Assembly: GCA_948468465.1 (NCBI GenBank)
Contig: CAOKJJ010000084.1
Location: forward strand, 1-20,942
Source: an uncultured Eubacterium sp.
Lineage (GTDB): Bacteria > Bacillota_A > Clostridia > Lachnospirales > Lachnospiraceae
Length of the DNA stretch: 20,942 nt
Direction: 5' to 3'
Shown here: positions 7,903 to 17,706 of the stretch, piece after piece
Layout: each line of letters opens with the position of its first letter
Numbering within the stretch: position 1 is the stretch's first letter
The notes under the pieces: generated by a model
Seen by the model: only the letters and a program-made list of their open reading frames with translations
The model's database searches: none
What the model was told of the DNA's origin: nothing
Program-made: the position numbers and the translations under genes

Positions 7903-8502
7903 TCACTCTGCATGCAAAACATGCATAATTTCATTGCTCCCAAATCCTTTGCGCAGCAAAAATTGATACATCTTTGCCGTTTCCTGCCTCGTTGCCGTAC
8001 CCGGGTCAAAATTCTTTTTTTCCATCCATTTTTGAATGAGCGCTTCCGGCTGTGTCTCATTCTCCTGTGCAAGCGCCGTTTCGATGATGTCAGCCGGAAT
8101 TCCTTTTGCAAGCAGATCCATTTTCATACGCCCTGCGCTTCTGCGGTCCTGATTCAAGCGCACAAACGTACGTGCATACCGTTCATCATCTATATAATGA
8201 TAAGATTTTACATATGTAATCGCCTGTTCTGCAAGTTCTTCCGGATATCCGCCTTCCAGAAGCTTTTTACGAAGCTGCTGTTCCGTGCGGTCCGTTTTTT
8301 CCAGCAAATGCATCGCACGCTTTATCGCGCGCTTTCCGACAATATCGTAAAACAGCTCCTGATAAATCTCTTCGCTGACCGCTGTCTGTTCTTTCAAGCC
8401 AAATTTTTGAATTTCTCCTTTATATAAAACCAACGGCTCTTTTTCGTCAAAAGAAACTTTCACTTTCCCTTTCCGGATGGGTATCATTTCCGTTACAATC
8501 AT
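7903..8502 (-). CDS. recX: Regulatory protein RecX
   Basis: A 199-residue RecX protein, which binds RecA filaments and tunes their activity. The body is the usual set of helical triplets, seen in stretches such as [20 protein letters not shown] and [27 protein letters not shown], the latter the most typical RecX motif. Its ATG overlaps the recA TGA in the four-base sequence ATGA, a classic sign of translational coupling, so RecX is probably made in step with RecA under SOS control. There is no terminator between recX and the rny promoter that I can see. The call is firm from motif and position. Confidence 0.92.
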   Translation of the reverse strand: MIVTEMIPIRKGKVKVSFDEKEPLVLYKGEIQKFGLKEQTAVSEEIYQELFYDIVGKRAIKRAMHLLEKTDRTEQQLRKKLLEGGYPEELAEQAITYVKSYHYIDDERYARTFVRLNQDRRSAGRMKMDLLAKGIPADIIETALAQENETQPEALIQKWMEKKNFDPGTATRQETAKMYQFLLRKGFGSNEIMHVLHAE

Positions 8503-9722
8503 TTTGCCTGCTCTTCCTGTGCCGCTTGTTCTGCGGTTTTTGTTTCAGCGGACTGCGCTGCTGTCAGTTTTTCAGTTTTTTCCATTGTTTCTGATTTTTT
8601 GGAAGCTTTGTTATCCGGATCAGACTGTTTTGCAAAAGCTCTTGCTGCCGCTTGTTCCGCTTCCTTTTCCGCCTCTTCTTTACGCATCTTTTCATAATGC
8701 GCCCGCACTTTTTGATCAATTTCTTCACACAGCTGCGGCCTTTCTCTTAACAGCTGCTTTGCGTTTTCCCTGCCCTGGCCGATTTTTTCGCCTTCGTAAG
8801 CATACCAGGCGCCAGACTTGTTCACAATGCCAAGATTTACTGCTATGTCCAGAATATCACCTTCCCGTGAGATTCCTTCCCCGAACATAATGTCAAATTC
8901 CGCTTCTTTAAACGGCGGAGCAATTTTATTTTTTACGACTTTAATACGCGTCCGGTTGCCGACCATGACACCGCCCTGTTTTAACGTCTCGATTTTTCTT
9001 ACATCCAGTCTTACCGAAGAATAAAACTTTAGTGCACGTCCGCCGGTAGTAGTCTCCGGATTTCCAAACATTACGCCGATCTTTTCACGGAGCTGATTGA
9101 TAAATATAACGATACAATCTGTCTTACTGATAATTCCGATCAATTTTCTCAGTCCCTGCGACATTAAACGCGCCTGCAGACCCACATGAGAATCCCCCAT
9201 ATCACCGTCAATCTCGGCTTTTGGTACAAGCGCCGCAACCGAATCGACAATGACCACATCTACCGCGCCGGAACGTACCATCGTCTCAGTAATCTCCAGC
9301 GCCTGCTCTCCATTATCCGGCTGTGAAATATACAAATCCTCAATTTGTACGCCGATTTTGCGTGCATAAGCCGGATCCAGCGCATGCTCCGCGTCTATAA
9401 ACGCAGCAATCCCGCCTGTCTTCTGCACCTCAGCCACGACATGCAGCGCAACGGTTGTCTTACCGCTGGACTCTGGCCCATAGATCTCAATAATTCTTCC
9501 TTTCGGAAGCCCTCCAAGCCCCAGTGCCAGATCCAGACTGAGCGAACCGGTCGGTACGGTTGCTACATTCATATGATTGGACGCATCTCCAAGCCGCATG
9601 ACAGATCCTGTTCCATATTGCTTTTCTATCTGGAGTATCGCGGCATCCAGCGCTTTCAATTTCTCTTCTTTTTTTTCCTTATTTTCTTTATTTTCTTTTA
9701 TTTCTTTTGATTCTCTCGCCAT
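8499..9722 (-). CDS. recA: DNA recombinase RecA
   Basis: The 407-residue recombinase that forms ATP-dependent filaments on single-stranded DNA, drives strand exchange and stimulates LexA self-cleavage. The Walker A box GPESSGKT is at 82-89; later landmarks are IDAEHALDP, the Walker B strand [10 protein letters not shown], and the loop [26 protein letters not shown]. It is longer than the 345-355 residues usual for RecA because it has a Lys/Glu-rich N-terminal stretch (1-22, from an AAAGAAAATAA-type run) and a long Ala/Glu/Lys tail after about 345. AAAGGAG lies seven bases before ATG. It has a consensus promoter and a LexA box just downstream, and is coupled to recX. No intein or intron. Confidence 0.97.
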   Translation of the reverse strand: MARESKEIKENKENKEKKEEKLKALDAAILQIEKQYGTGSVMRLGDASNHMNVATVPTGSLSLDLALGLGGLPKGRIIEIYGPESSGKTTVALHVVAEVQKTGGIAAFIDAEHALDPAYARKIGVQIEDLYISQPDNGEQALEITETMVRSGAVDVVIVDSVAALVPKAEIDGDMGDSHVGLQARLMSQGLRKLIGIISKTDCIVIFINQLREKIGVMFGNPETTTGGRALKFYSSVRLDVRKIETLKQGGVMVGNRTRIKVVKNKIAPPFKEAEFDIMFGEGISREGDILDIAVNLGIVNKSGAWYAYEGEKIGQGRENAKQLLRERPQLCEEIDQKVRAHYEKMRKEEAEKEAEQAAARAFAKQSDPDNKASKKSETMEKTEKLTAAQSAETKTAEQAAQEEQAK

Positions 9723-9746
9723 AATGAGTCTCCTTTATTACATTTC

Positions 9747-9760
9747 CGAACAAGTGTTTG
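9747..9760 (-). promoter_or_regulatory. LexA (SOS) box of recA
   Basis: CGAAC-AAGT-GTTTG differs by one base from the palindromic Gram-positive LexA/DinR consensus CGAACnnnnGTTCG. It lies between the recA -10 box and the start codon, where bound LexA would block transcription. Confidence 0.85.
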
Positions 9761-9773
9761 TTTTCCTGTTGTT

Positions 9774-9802
9774 ATACTAATATAATTTTTCTATCTTGTC
9801 AA
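9774..9802 (-). promoter_or_regulatory. Promoter of recA-recX
   Basis: On the minus strand TTGACA (9802-9797), a 17-base spacer and TAGTAT (9779-9774) lie 52 bases upstream of the recA ATG, with the LexA box immediately downstream. Confidence 0.75.
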
Positions 9803-10116
9803 TAAGTAATTCTAAACATTTTTAAACATCATTCATATCATCCCTCCTTATTTTGCTTTACAATGGAGATTTTCCGCCGCTTTCAGAAAATCTCCTGTCT
9901 GATCTGAATAAAAACACGAATTTTCTGAACGAATGAAGAAAGCATATTGAAGTTTAAGAAATTAAAATCCTTATTTGTGAATATGCCGCAGAAGTATTCA
10001 AACAAAATGTTTTGATACTATGAAACTTTAGAAAATATGTTTTCTGTATTTTAACATATGTAAAAAGAAAAACGCAATAAGAATTTAAAAAAATATTAAA
10101 ACGTAATCATCTGTCA
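9803..10116. other. A+T-rich intergenic region between recA and the toxin-antitoxin locus
   Basis: No gene is visible here on either strand. It holds a perfect hairpin at 9865-9895 and, on the minus strand, an unused AAGGAGG at 9849-9843 followed only by ATGs that open two- to four-codon frames. From about 9900 on the sequence is low-complexity A+T with no readable protein remnant. Confidence 0.5.
9865..9895. other. Ten-pair perfect hairpin, function unknown
   Basis: GGAGATTTTC (9865-9874) and GAAAATCTCC (9886-9895) are exact inverted repeats with an 11-base loop. No T run follows on either strand, so it is not a standard terminator. It could be part of a small RNA or a protein-binding site, or the scar of a lost gene. 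Confidence 0.45.
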
Positions 10117-10136
10117 AAGGTTATGATTTGAACCTT
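10117..10136 (+). promoter_or_regulatory. Possible autoregulation operator of the toxin-antitoxin locus
   Basis: AAGGTT (10117-10122) and AACCTT (10131-10136) are inverted repeats with an eight-base gap. The right arm touches the -35 box, where many antitoxins bind to repress their own operon. The role is inferred from position. Confidence 0.4.
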
Positions 10137-10162
10137 GAAAATGAGTGCTAATCTGGTATAAT
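10135..10162 (+). promoter_or_regulatory. Promoter of the toxin-antitoxin locus
   Basis: TTGAAA (10135-10140), a 16-base spacer and a perfect TATAAT (10157-10162) lie 22 bases before the toxin-remnant start codon. Confidence 0.7.
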
Positions 10163-10184
10163 AAATGAGAGGAAGTGAAACAGT

Positions 10185-10292
10185 TTGAAAATTAAATATG
10201 CCAGGAAAGCCGTAAAATATATTGAATCATTAGATAAACCGACAAACCAACGAATGAAAGCAGGTATTACAAGAGGCGATATTTATAAATAA
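10185..10292 (+). pseudogene. RelE/ParE-type toxin gene with its centre deleted
   Basis: A 35-codon frame starting with TTG behind a good ribosome site (AGAGGAAG). The first 28 residues, LKIKYARKAVKYIESLDKPT and on, read like the N-terminus of RelE/ParE toxins (basic start, then the helix motif K-A-x-K-x-I-x-x-L-D). The last residues, RGDIYK then stop, read like the usual C-terminal strand of this family (from memory, such proteins commonly end in RGDIYK and are about 85-90 residues). The roughly 50 residues between, which carry the catalytic strands, are missing, and the reading frame is kept across the join near 10268. The encoded peptide cannot be an mRNA-cleaving toxin. The intact antitoxin gene lies 19 bases downstream. 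Family is assigned from sequence feel, so moderate certainty. Confidence 0.7.
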
Positions 10293-10311
10293 ACAGGAAG
10301 GAAGTGTTTGT

Positions 10312-10524
10312 ATGAGTACTGCAACAAAAGAAGCTATAAACCTTATGGAAATTTTACCGGAAAGTGATCAAAATTTTGCGCTTGAATTTATAAAGAAACT
10401 GGTCCTTGCATGGGATCCGAATTATACAAAGGTTACCCCAGCAGAAAGAAACGCACTTGAAGCGGCAGAAAAGAATATTGCGGAAAATGGAACCATACCG
10501 CATGATGCCATAAATTGGGACTAG
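10312..10524 (+). CDS. Antitoxin of a RelE/ParE-type module
   Basis: A 70-residue acidic protein that begins MSTATKEAINLMEILPESDQ and ends in an aspartate-rich HDAINWD tail. It lacks a zinc finger or membrane segment; the middle has a helix-rich segment (LEFIKKLVLAWDP). This type of protein commonly follows a RelE-like toxin gene in clostridia, toxin first and antitoxin second, as here. The ribosome site is AGGAAGGAAG seven bases before ATG. The protein would normally bind and neutralise the toxin and repress the shared promoter; with the toxin gutted it could still act as a repressor or protect against related toxins (inference). No frame damage is visible. Confidence 0.75.
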   Translation: MSTATKEAINLMEILPESDQNFALEFIKKLVLAWDPNYTKVTPAERNALEAAEKNIAENGTIPHDAINWD

Positions 10525-10549
10525 AGCGTGTCTGAAAATTGCTTTTCAA

Positions 10550-10590
10550 AAATAGCGGAGGCTTTCTATCATGAAAAAGCCCCGCTATTT
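10550..10590. terminator. Bidirectional terminator between antitoxin and bglA genes
   Basis: AAATAGCGG (10550-10558) pairs with CCGCTATTT (10582-10590) and, after a one-base bulge, GGCTTT (10560-10565) pairs with AAAGCC (10576-10581). This gives a 15-pair stem with a ten-base loop. On the minus strand the stem runs into five T; on the plus strand a T-rich stretch follows. It ends both the beta-glucoside operon and the toxin-antitoxin transcript. Confidence 0.8.
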
Positions 10591-10597
10591 ACATTTA

Positions 10598-14018
<3,421 letters not shown>

Positions 14019-14100
14019 TCATAGATTTTTCCTTGAAAATTTCTTTCAAAAGTCTCATTTATAAATGGCTCTGAAAGTCCCCTTACAGGTTTCTATTTAT

Positions 14101-14130
14101 GAAGGTTTGGCCAACTGAATGTCACCATCC
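14101..14130 (-). promoter_or_regulatory. Second, weaker RAT-like antiterminator site before bglF
   Basis: The minus strand reads GGATGGTGAC at 14130-14121 and GGCCAAACCT at 14112-14103, matching the ends of the LicT/BglG ribonucleic antiterminator (GGAT-GTTAC ... GGCAAAACC). The inverted repeats after it are weak and lack a clear T run, so the partner terminator is degenerate or absent. Between antiterminator and permease genes is where E. coli bgl keeps its second site. Confidence 0.5.
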
Positions 14131-14188
14131 TAGCATACGTTTTGCTTCATGCCGTTACACCGTTCCATTCCATATCGCTGTACCAGCT

Positions 14189-15033
14189 TTAGCTTTGTGT
14201 CTTATGAATGGCCCGTTCAATATGTACGGTAAGATAAAGCTGTTCTTCTTTTGACATCCTATGCCCGTATTTTTTTGTATAAACTGCGTGATCTTTTCCA
14301 CACACCGATAAGACCGCTCATATTTTTTCGTAATCATTTCAAATAAATCATCATTGTCCTCATCCTCGTAATTATGATGTTCCACGAGCCGTTTTGCAAA
14401 AAATTTCAGATGCGTGATAAACCGGTAAAAATATACATCTTCTTCCTTGAATTCCACATGAAAAAAATACTTTACAATATTCAATACTTCCTGCATGATT
14501 TTTGTAATCTCATACATATTATGCATCACAGATTCATTCATTTGCGCATTTGCCAGATGCAGCGCTATAAATCCTGCCTCATCTTCTGGAAGTTCTATTT
14601 TAACCTGTTCTTTGATATGCGCAAGCGCCCACAGGCCAATGGCATATTCTTCTTTATAAAACCGTTTAATGTCCCACAACAGCACATTTTTTACAGTAAT
14701 GCCGTCCAAAAACCGAACAATCGACGTATGCACATGATCAATCAGCGAAATATAAATCATATCATTTAATTCTTTTCCAAGCTCTGCCTTCGCTTTCGCA
14801 ATGATCTCCTCGCCAACAGCAATATGCTCCATGGGAATGTCAGAAACAAGCACCTGAAACTTATGATTCGCTTCTTCTGCTGAGAGTAAAAACGTTTTAT
14901 CAATGACCGACGGATCAATTCTGGCACCCGTTTTTTTCTGAAAGCAGATACCTTTTCCCATCACAATTTTTTCCTGTCCGCTGTCATCAAGAACAACCGC
15001 CGCATTGTTATTGAGGATTTTGTAAATCTGCAT
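14189..15033 (-). pseudogene. licT: LicT/BglG-family antiterminator, frameshifted near its 3' end
   Basis: An RNA-binding antiterminator for the beta-glucoside operon. The CAT RNA-binding domain (1-55, MQIYKILNNNAAVV start) is followed by PRD1 with His100 and His159 and PRD2 with His208, positions that match Bacillus LicT. At codon 257-258, near position 14263, the frame slips: as written it runs on to a stop at 14155 with an unrelated tail. Adding one base (GGCATAGG read as GGCCATAGG) restores HRMSKEEQLYLTVHIERAIH and a stop at 14189, giving 281 residues, close to the normal length. The lost segment carries the fourth regulatory His (271 in the restored frame). ATG at 15033 follows AGGAGG; an upstream frame through the RAT leader is not coding. 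A real mutation or a sequencing error are both possible. Confidence 0.8.
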
Positions 15034-15067
15034 GTTCTGTCCTCCTATCAAATAAAAGCTAACAAAA

Positions 15068-15130
15068 AAACCTATATACACAAATAACTTGACGGCAGAT
15101 GCCTCCAAATATATCTCTGTATATAGGTTT
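15068..15130 (-). terminator. Conditional terminator in the licT leader
   Basis: On the minus strand AAACCTATATAC (15130-15119) pairs fully with GTATATAGGTTT (15079-15068), which continues into a T run. The 39-base loop has further minor pairing. Its 5' arm shares AAACCT with the RAT site, so LicT binding would prevent this hairpin forming. It lies between the promoter and the licT start. Confidence 0.85.
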
Positions 15131-15155
15131 AGCTTGCTGTGCGCAATCACTATCC
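15125..15155 (-). promoter_or_regulatory. RAT (ribonucleic antiterminator) site of the beta-glucoside operon
   Basis: The minus strand begins GGATAGTGATTGC (15155-15143) and ends GCAAGCTAAACCT (15138-15126), with TTGC/GCAA pairing around a short loop. This matches the LicT/BglG target GGATTGTTACTGC...GGCAAAACC and overlaps the terminator's first arm by six bases, the standard either-or design. Confidence 0.85.
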
Positions 15156-15168
15156 TTTTCTATTAAAA

Positions 15169-15197
15169 ATTCTAACACAGGCAAATAAGAAAGTCAA
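15169..15197 (-). promoter_or_regulatory. Promoter of the licT-bglF-bglA operon
   Basis: On the minus strand TTGACT (15197-15192), a 17-base spacer and TAGAAT (15174-15169) end just before the RAT site, so transcripts start at or near the antiterminator. No clear cre site for CcpA was recognised. Confidence 0.75.
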
Positions 15198-15212
15198 TCG
15201 TTTTATGCAAAA

Positions 15213-15258
15213 TTTTTATTAGATTTTTATTAGAAGTTTTTATTAGATTTTTATCAGA
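15213..15258. repeat. Four 11-bp direct repeats TTTTTATTAGA
   Basis: Copies lie at 15213-15223, 15224-15234, 15237-15247 and 15248-15258 (the last reads TTTTTATCAGA), and a degenerate fifth (TTTCTATTAAGA) follows near 15263. They fill the space between the divergent licT and AraC-type genes, upstream of the licT -35 box. The spacing of about one helical turn per unit suits an A-tract bend, UP-type element or protein-binding array. Confidence 0.75.
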
Positions 15259-15322
15259 GCAATTTCTATTAAGATTTTTTGAGAAAGTTATGCTATATTA
15301 AACAGAGAAAGGAGTGTCATAT

Positions 15323-15739
15323 ATGAACAATCATACAGTTGCAGAAAAAATAGCAGACTATATAGAAACACACATTCATGAGGATTTGTCGCTTGATAAA
15401 ATAGCAAACGCATGCAATTATTCAAAATTCTATATAGCCAGAATTTTTACGAAAGAAACAAAATGTACGGTTTATAAATACATACAGGGGCGCAGGCTGA
15501 CTATGGCTGCTCAAAAACTTGTGGAAACAGAGCAGCCCATTGTTGAAATTGCTTATGAAGCGCATTATGATTCGCAGCAGGCTTTCACATTTGCTTTTAA
15601 ACAATTATATGAATGCACGCCTAATACTTATCGAAAAAATGGTGTGTTCTATCCGAAACAGCCAAAAATATGCATGATACGTTCGTTTCATGAATACTCG
15701 TTTATGTATGATTCAGCAGGAGGTAAATTGGCCGCATGA
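15323..15739 (+). CDS. Small AraC-family DNA-binding protein
   Basis: A 138-residue transcription regulator consisting of little more than the AraC/XylS DNA-binding domain. The first helix-turn-helix lies at about 24-44 ([20 protein letters not shown]) and the second at about 73-94, followed by the family signature [20 protein letters not shown] (85-104). The layout resembles SoxS/MarA/Rob: domain first, no N-terminal ligand domain. A tail of 34 residues (105-138) with aromatic residues has no recognised fold and may be a cut-down effector domain. ATG at 15323 sits eight bases after AAAGGAG; the GTG at 15314 lies inside that site and is rejected. Its TGA overlaps the clpP ATG (ATGA), so the two are translationally coupled. 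A -10-like TATATT is at 15293-15298; no good -35 box is seen. Confidence 0.88.
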   Translation: MNNHTVAEKIADYIETHIHEDLSLDKIANACNYSKFYIARIFTKETKCTVYKYIQGRRLTMAAQKLVETEQPIVEIAYEAHYDSQQAFTFAFKQLYECTPNTYRKNGVFYPKQPKICMIRSFHEYSFMYDSAGGKLAA

Positions 15740-16326
15740 GTACAATTCCGTATGTTATTGAACAGACAAGTCTGGGAGAACGAAGTTATGATATTTTTTC
15801 AAGATTATTATCCGACAGAATTGTTTTTTTAGGAGAAGAAGTAAGTGATGTTTCAGCAAGTTTAATTATTGCACAAATGCTGTTTTTAGAATCGCAAGAC
15901 CCTGGAAAAGACATTCAGTTATATATAAATAGTCCAGGCGGATCTGTTTCGGCAGGTTTTGCCATTTATGACACAATGCAATATGTCAAATGTGATGTTT
16001 CGACCATATGTATAGGTCTTGCTGCCAGCTTTGGAGCATTTTTATTGGCGGGAGGCGCAAAAGGAAAGCGTCTTGCTTTGCCGCATGCGGAAATTATGAT
16101 TCATCAGCCTGCCATTCATGGAAATGGGATTCAGGGACAGGCAACCGATATAAAAATTACATCTGACCACATCCAAAAGAGCAAAAAACGACTAAATGCC
16201 ATTTTATCAGAAAATACAGGTAAAAGTATTGAGGAAGTTGCAGGTGCAACAGAACGTGATAATTATATGACAGCAAGAGAAGCGTTGGATTTTGGCTTGA
16301 TTGATCAAATAATAGAGAAACGTTGA
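15736..16326 (+). CDS. clpP: ClpP-family serine protease, probable second ClpP paralogue
   Basis: A 196-residue Clp protease proteolytic subunit; fourteen copies form a chamber fed by an ATPase such as ClpX or ClpC. The catalytic triad is complete: Ser98 (GLAASFGAF, with Phe where Met is usual), His123 (MIHQP) and Asp175 (TERDNY). After the His, family members read HQPLGG-QGQA; here it is [14 protein letters not shown], three residues longer, next to the handle helix that joins the two rings. The N-terminus resembles the processed region of housekeeping ClpP. It is not next to clpX or tig but is coupled to an AraC-type gene, so I read it as an accessory ClpP. Its last codons form the first unit of a 17-bp tandem repeat. 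Codon use looks A+T-richer than in recA or bglF. Confidence 0.93.
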   Translation: MSTIPYVIEQTSLGERSYDIFSRLLSDRIVFLGEEVSDVSASLIIAQMLFLESQDPGKDIQLYINSPGGSVSAGFAIYDTMQYVKCDVSTICIGLAASFGAFLLAGGAKGKRLALPHAEIMIHQPAIHGNGIQGQATDIKITSDHIQKSKKRLNAILSENTGKSIEEVAGATERDNYMTAREALDFGLIDQIIEKR

Positions 16327-16381
16327 TTTTAGAGAAGCGTTAATTTTAGAGAAGCGTTAATTTTAGAGAAGCGTTGATTTT
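16314..16381. repeat. Four 17-bp tandem repeats at the 3' end of clpP
   Basis: Units at 16314-16330, 16331-16347, 16348-16364 and 16365-16381 follow AGAGAAGCGTTRATTTT with one or two base changes. The first unit holds the last clpP codons and its TGA; the others repeat the GAGAAGCGTTRA end after the stop. A nearly identical 18-bp stretch (AGAGAAGCGTTGGATTTT, 16276-16293) encodes REALDF within clpP 38 bases upstream and may be the seed. Confidence 0.92.
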
Positions 16382-16500
16382 ATGCAGACAAAGGAACGTG
16401 CTCCTCTTCACAGTCAATCCGCAAAGCATAGTCTTCTTTTTCGGGCGCAGCCGAAGCTATGAGAATTTCCAGTGAAGAGGATGTAATTGCTTTCCGTTTA
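16380..16500 (-). pseudogene. Unidentified protein tail
   Basis: On the minus strand an open frame runs to a stop at 16382-16380 and reads FKRKAITSSSLEILIASA and then EKEDYALRID, ending EEEHVPLSA. It has a natural protein-like composition but no start with a ribosome site, and it continues out of the HD stub in another frame. It may be the 3' end of a lost gene. I do not recognise the family; it could also be non-coding. Confidence 0.25.
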
Positions 16501-16641
16501 AAATCGGCAGCCATACATAGAACATTTTTCCTGCATACCGATTGTTTTTGCCAAAGCATAAACATTTAAAAAGTGAGAAATGTCATGAAAATTTCCTTTG
16601 TAGAAATCCAGCATTCTCTCTATAGCCATATCTGTAATCAT
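16498..16641 (-). pseudogene. N-terminal stub of an HD-domain protein
   Basis: A 47-codon frame with ATG eight bases after GGAG. It begins MITDMAIERMLDFYKGNFHD and continues with ISHFLNVYALAKTIGMQEK, which reads like the first helices of small clostridial HD phosphohydrolases (motif H-D/R-I-x-H-F-L-x-V-Y-x-F/L-A-K-x-I-G). Those proteins continue for 100 or more residues to the metal-binding HD pair; here the match stops abruptly after EK and a stop follows eight codons later. The catalytic part is lost, so this is a truncated remnant. It lies between the end of the DUF1016 pseudogene and the clpP repeats, within a stretch of decay. The family call is from pattern memory and should be tested. 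Confidence 0.5.
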
Positions 16642-16670
16642 TATATATTCTCCATTCTGTACCTTCGACA

Positions 16671-17641
16671 TCAACATCCAAGTTCCTGTTCTATTTCTTC
16701 AATAGTAGGCATTGACCCTTTAAAATCTTTTGGAAACAAAGAATTCAGTTGGTACTCTGATATACCTATCGGTTCACTTGAACTTTCCAAAGCATATTTA
16801 GCCAGTATATTATCTTTTGTTTTACAGATAATCAGTCCTATCGTTTGATTATCACCATCTTTTCTCAGTATGTGATTAACTGCTGCCACATATGTCCCTA
16901 ATTGTCCGATACTCTCTTCCTACAAATGCGAAACCTGTGCCGAGTTCGAGCAAAAATTTTTGAATATTATCCATAAGTGCATCTTTTAATTCTTTTTCAT
17001 CATATCCTTTCCTGATGGTAAGAAAATCAAAACTATATGGATCTTTTGTCATTTCTTGTGCCAATCCACTTTGTACATCAGGCAACGAATCTTTAAAATT
17101 AGTAATCGCACGACCTTGTCGCTCAAACAAATCTGTATCCATGAAATTCAGCAGCACTGCACGTGACCAGTCATTTTCCCTCACTTGATTTACATAAAAA
17201 CTTGCTTTTAAAGGATTATTGCGACATTTGTCTATAATCGCCTTCATATGTCCCCAAGGAATAGAAAATAAAGCTGCCCCAACTTGGGGCAATATTTCCA
17301 TTTTCAACAGATGGCATATTTTCCGCCCCAACTTGGGGCAAATTTTCCTGAGATACAGGAAACAATTCATAAAATCGTTTCATATATCTAAGATTTGTCA
17401 CTGAAAAGCCTTTTACATTTGGCAGCAAATGAACCATGTCGTTACTAAGACTTTCAAAAAATTTACTTCCCCATCTATGTTCCGCATGCAAATTCACAAT
17501 ATCCTTGCCAAGAGACCAATAAAATTCTAACATCTCAACATTAACATAGATAGCCGCTTTTATCTGGCTTTGTTGATATCTTTGACTGACTTTCTGTATC
17601 CATATCTTATATTCTTCATCAATCTTAACCAAATTGCTCAT
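16671..17641 (-). pseudogene. DUF1016 / YhcG-type PD-(D/E)XK nuclease gene, frameshifted and missing its catalytic core
   Basis: The pieces sit in three frames. Piece one (from ATG 17641, GGAGG seven bases upstream) is the N-terminal DUF1016 domain, reading FYWSLGKDIV and NVKGFSVTNLRYMKRFYELFP. Between about 17291 and 17324 the frame shifts, and piece two continues with FSIPWGHMKAIIDKC and YDFLTIRKGYDEKELKDAL-type sequence up to FAFVGREYR. At about 16908 it jumps to GQLGTYVAAVNHILRKDGDN and ends IEEIEQELGC. In intact relatives about 40-45 residues with the catalytic Asp and E-x-K lie between GREYR and GQL; here they are absent. Relatives are linked to restriction and defence loci. It follows prfC by 65 bases on the same strand. 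The gene is inactive as a nuclease as far as the sequence shows. Confidence 0.88.
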
Positions 17642-17706
17642 CTTGCATCCTCCGTTTTCCCATGACTATATTTTAGCATGGTACTACGTTCACGTCACTT
17701 GAATTC

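Noticed and set aside
7876..8427. Long plus-strand open frame of 183 codons opposite recX
   Set aside because: It is the complement of recX, with no ribosome site and an implausible Phe/Leu/Cys/His-rich composition.
9865..9895. Terminator upstream of recA
   Set aside because: No T run follows the stem on either strand.
14155..15150. A longer 331-residue reading of the antiterminator starting at 15150
   Set aside because: Its first 39 codons run through the RAT and terminator leader. The ATG at 15033 has AGGAGG and begins with the typical CAT domain.
15213..15258. CRISPR-like array
   Set aside because: Units are 11 bp, A+T-only in effect and contiguous with no spacers; no cas genes nearby.
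16314..16381. CRISPR or attachment site at the clpP repeats
   Set aside because: Units are tandem with no spacers, and no integrase or phage gene is nearby; simple tandem duplication explains it.
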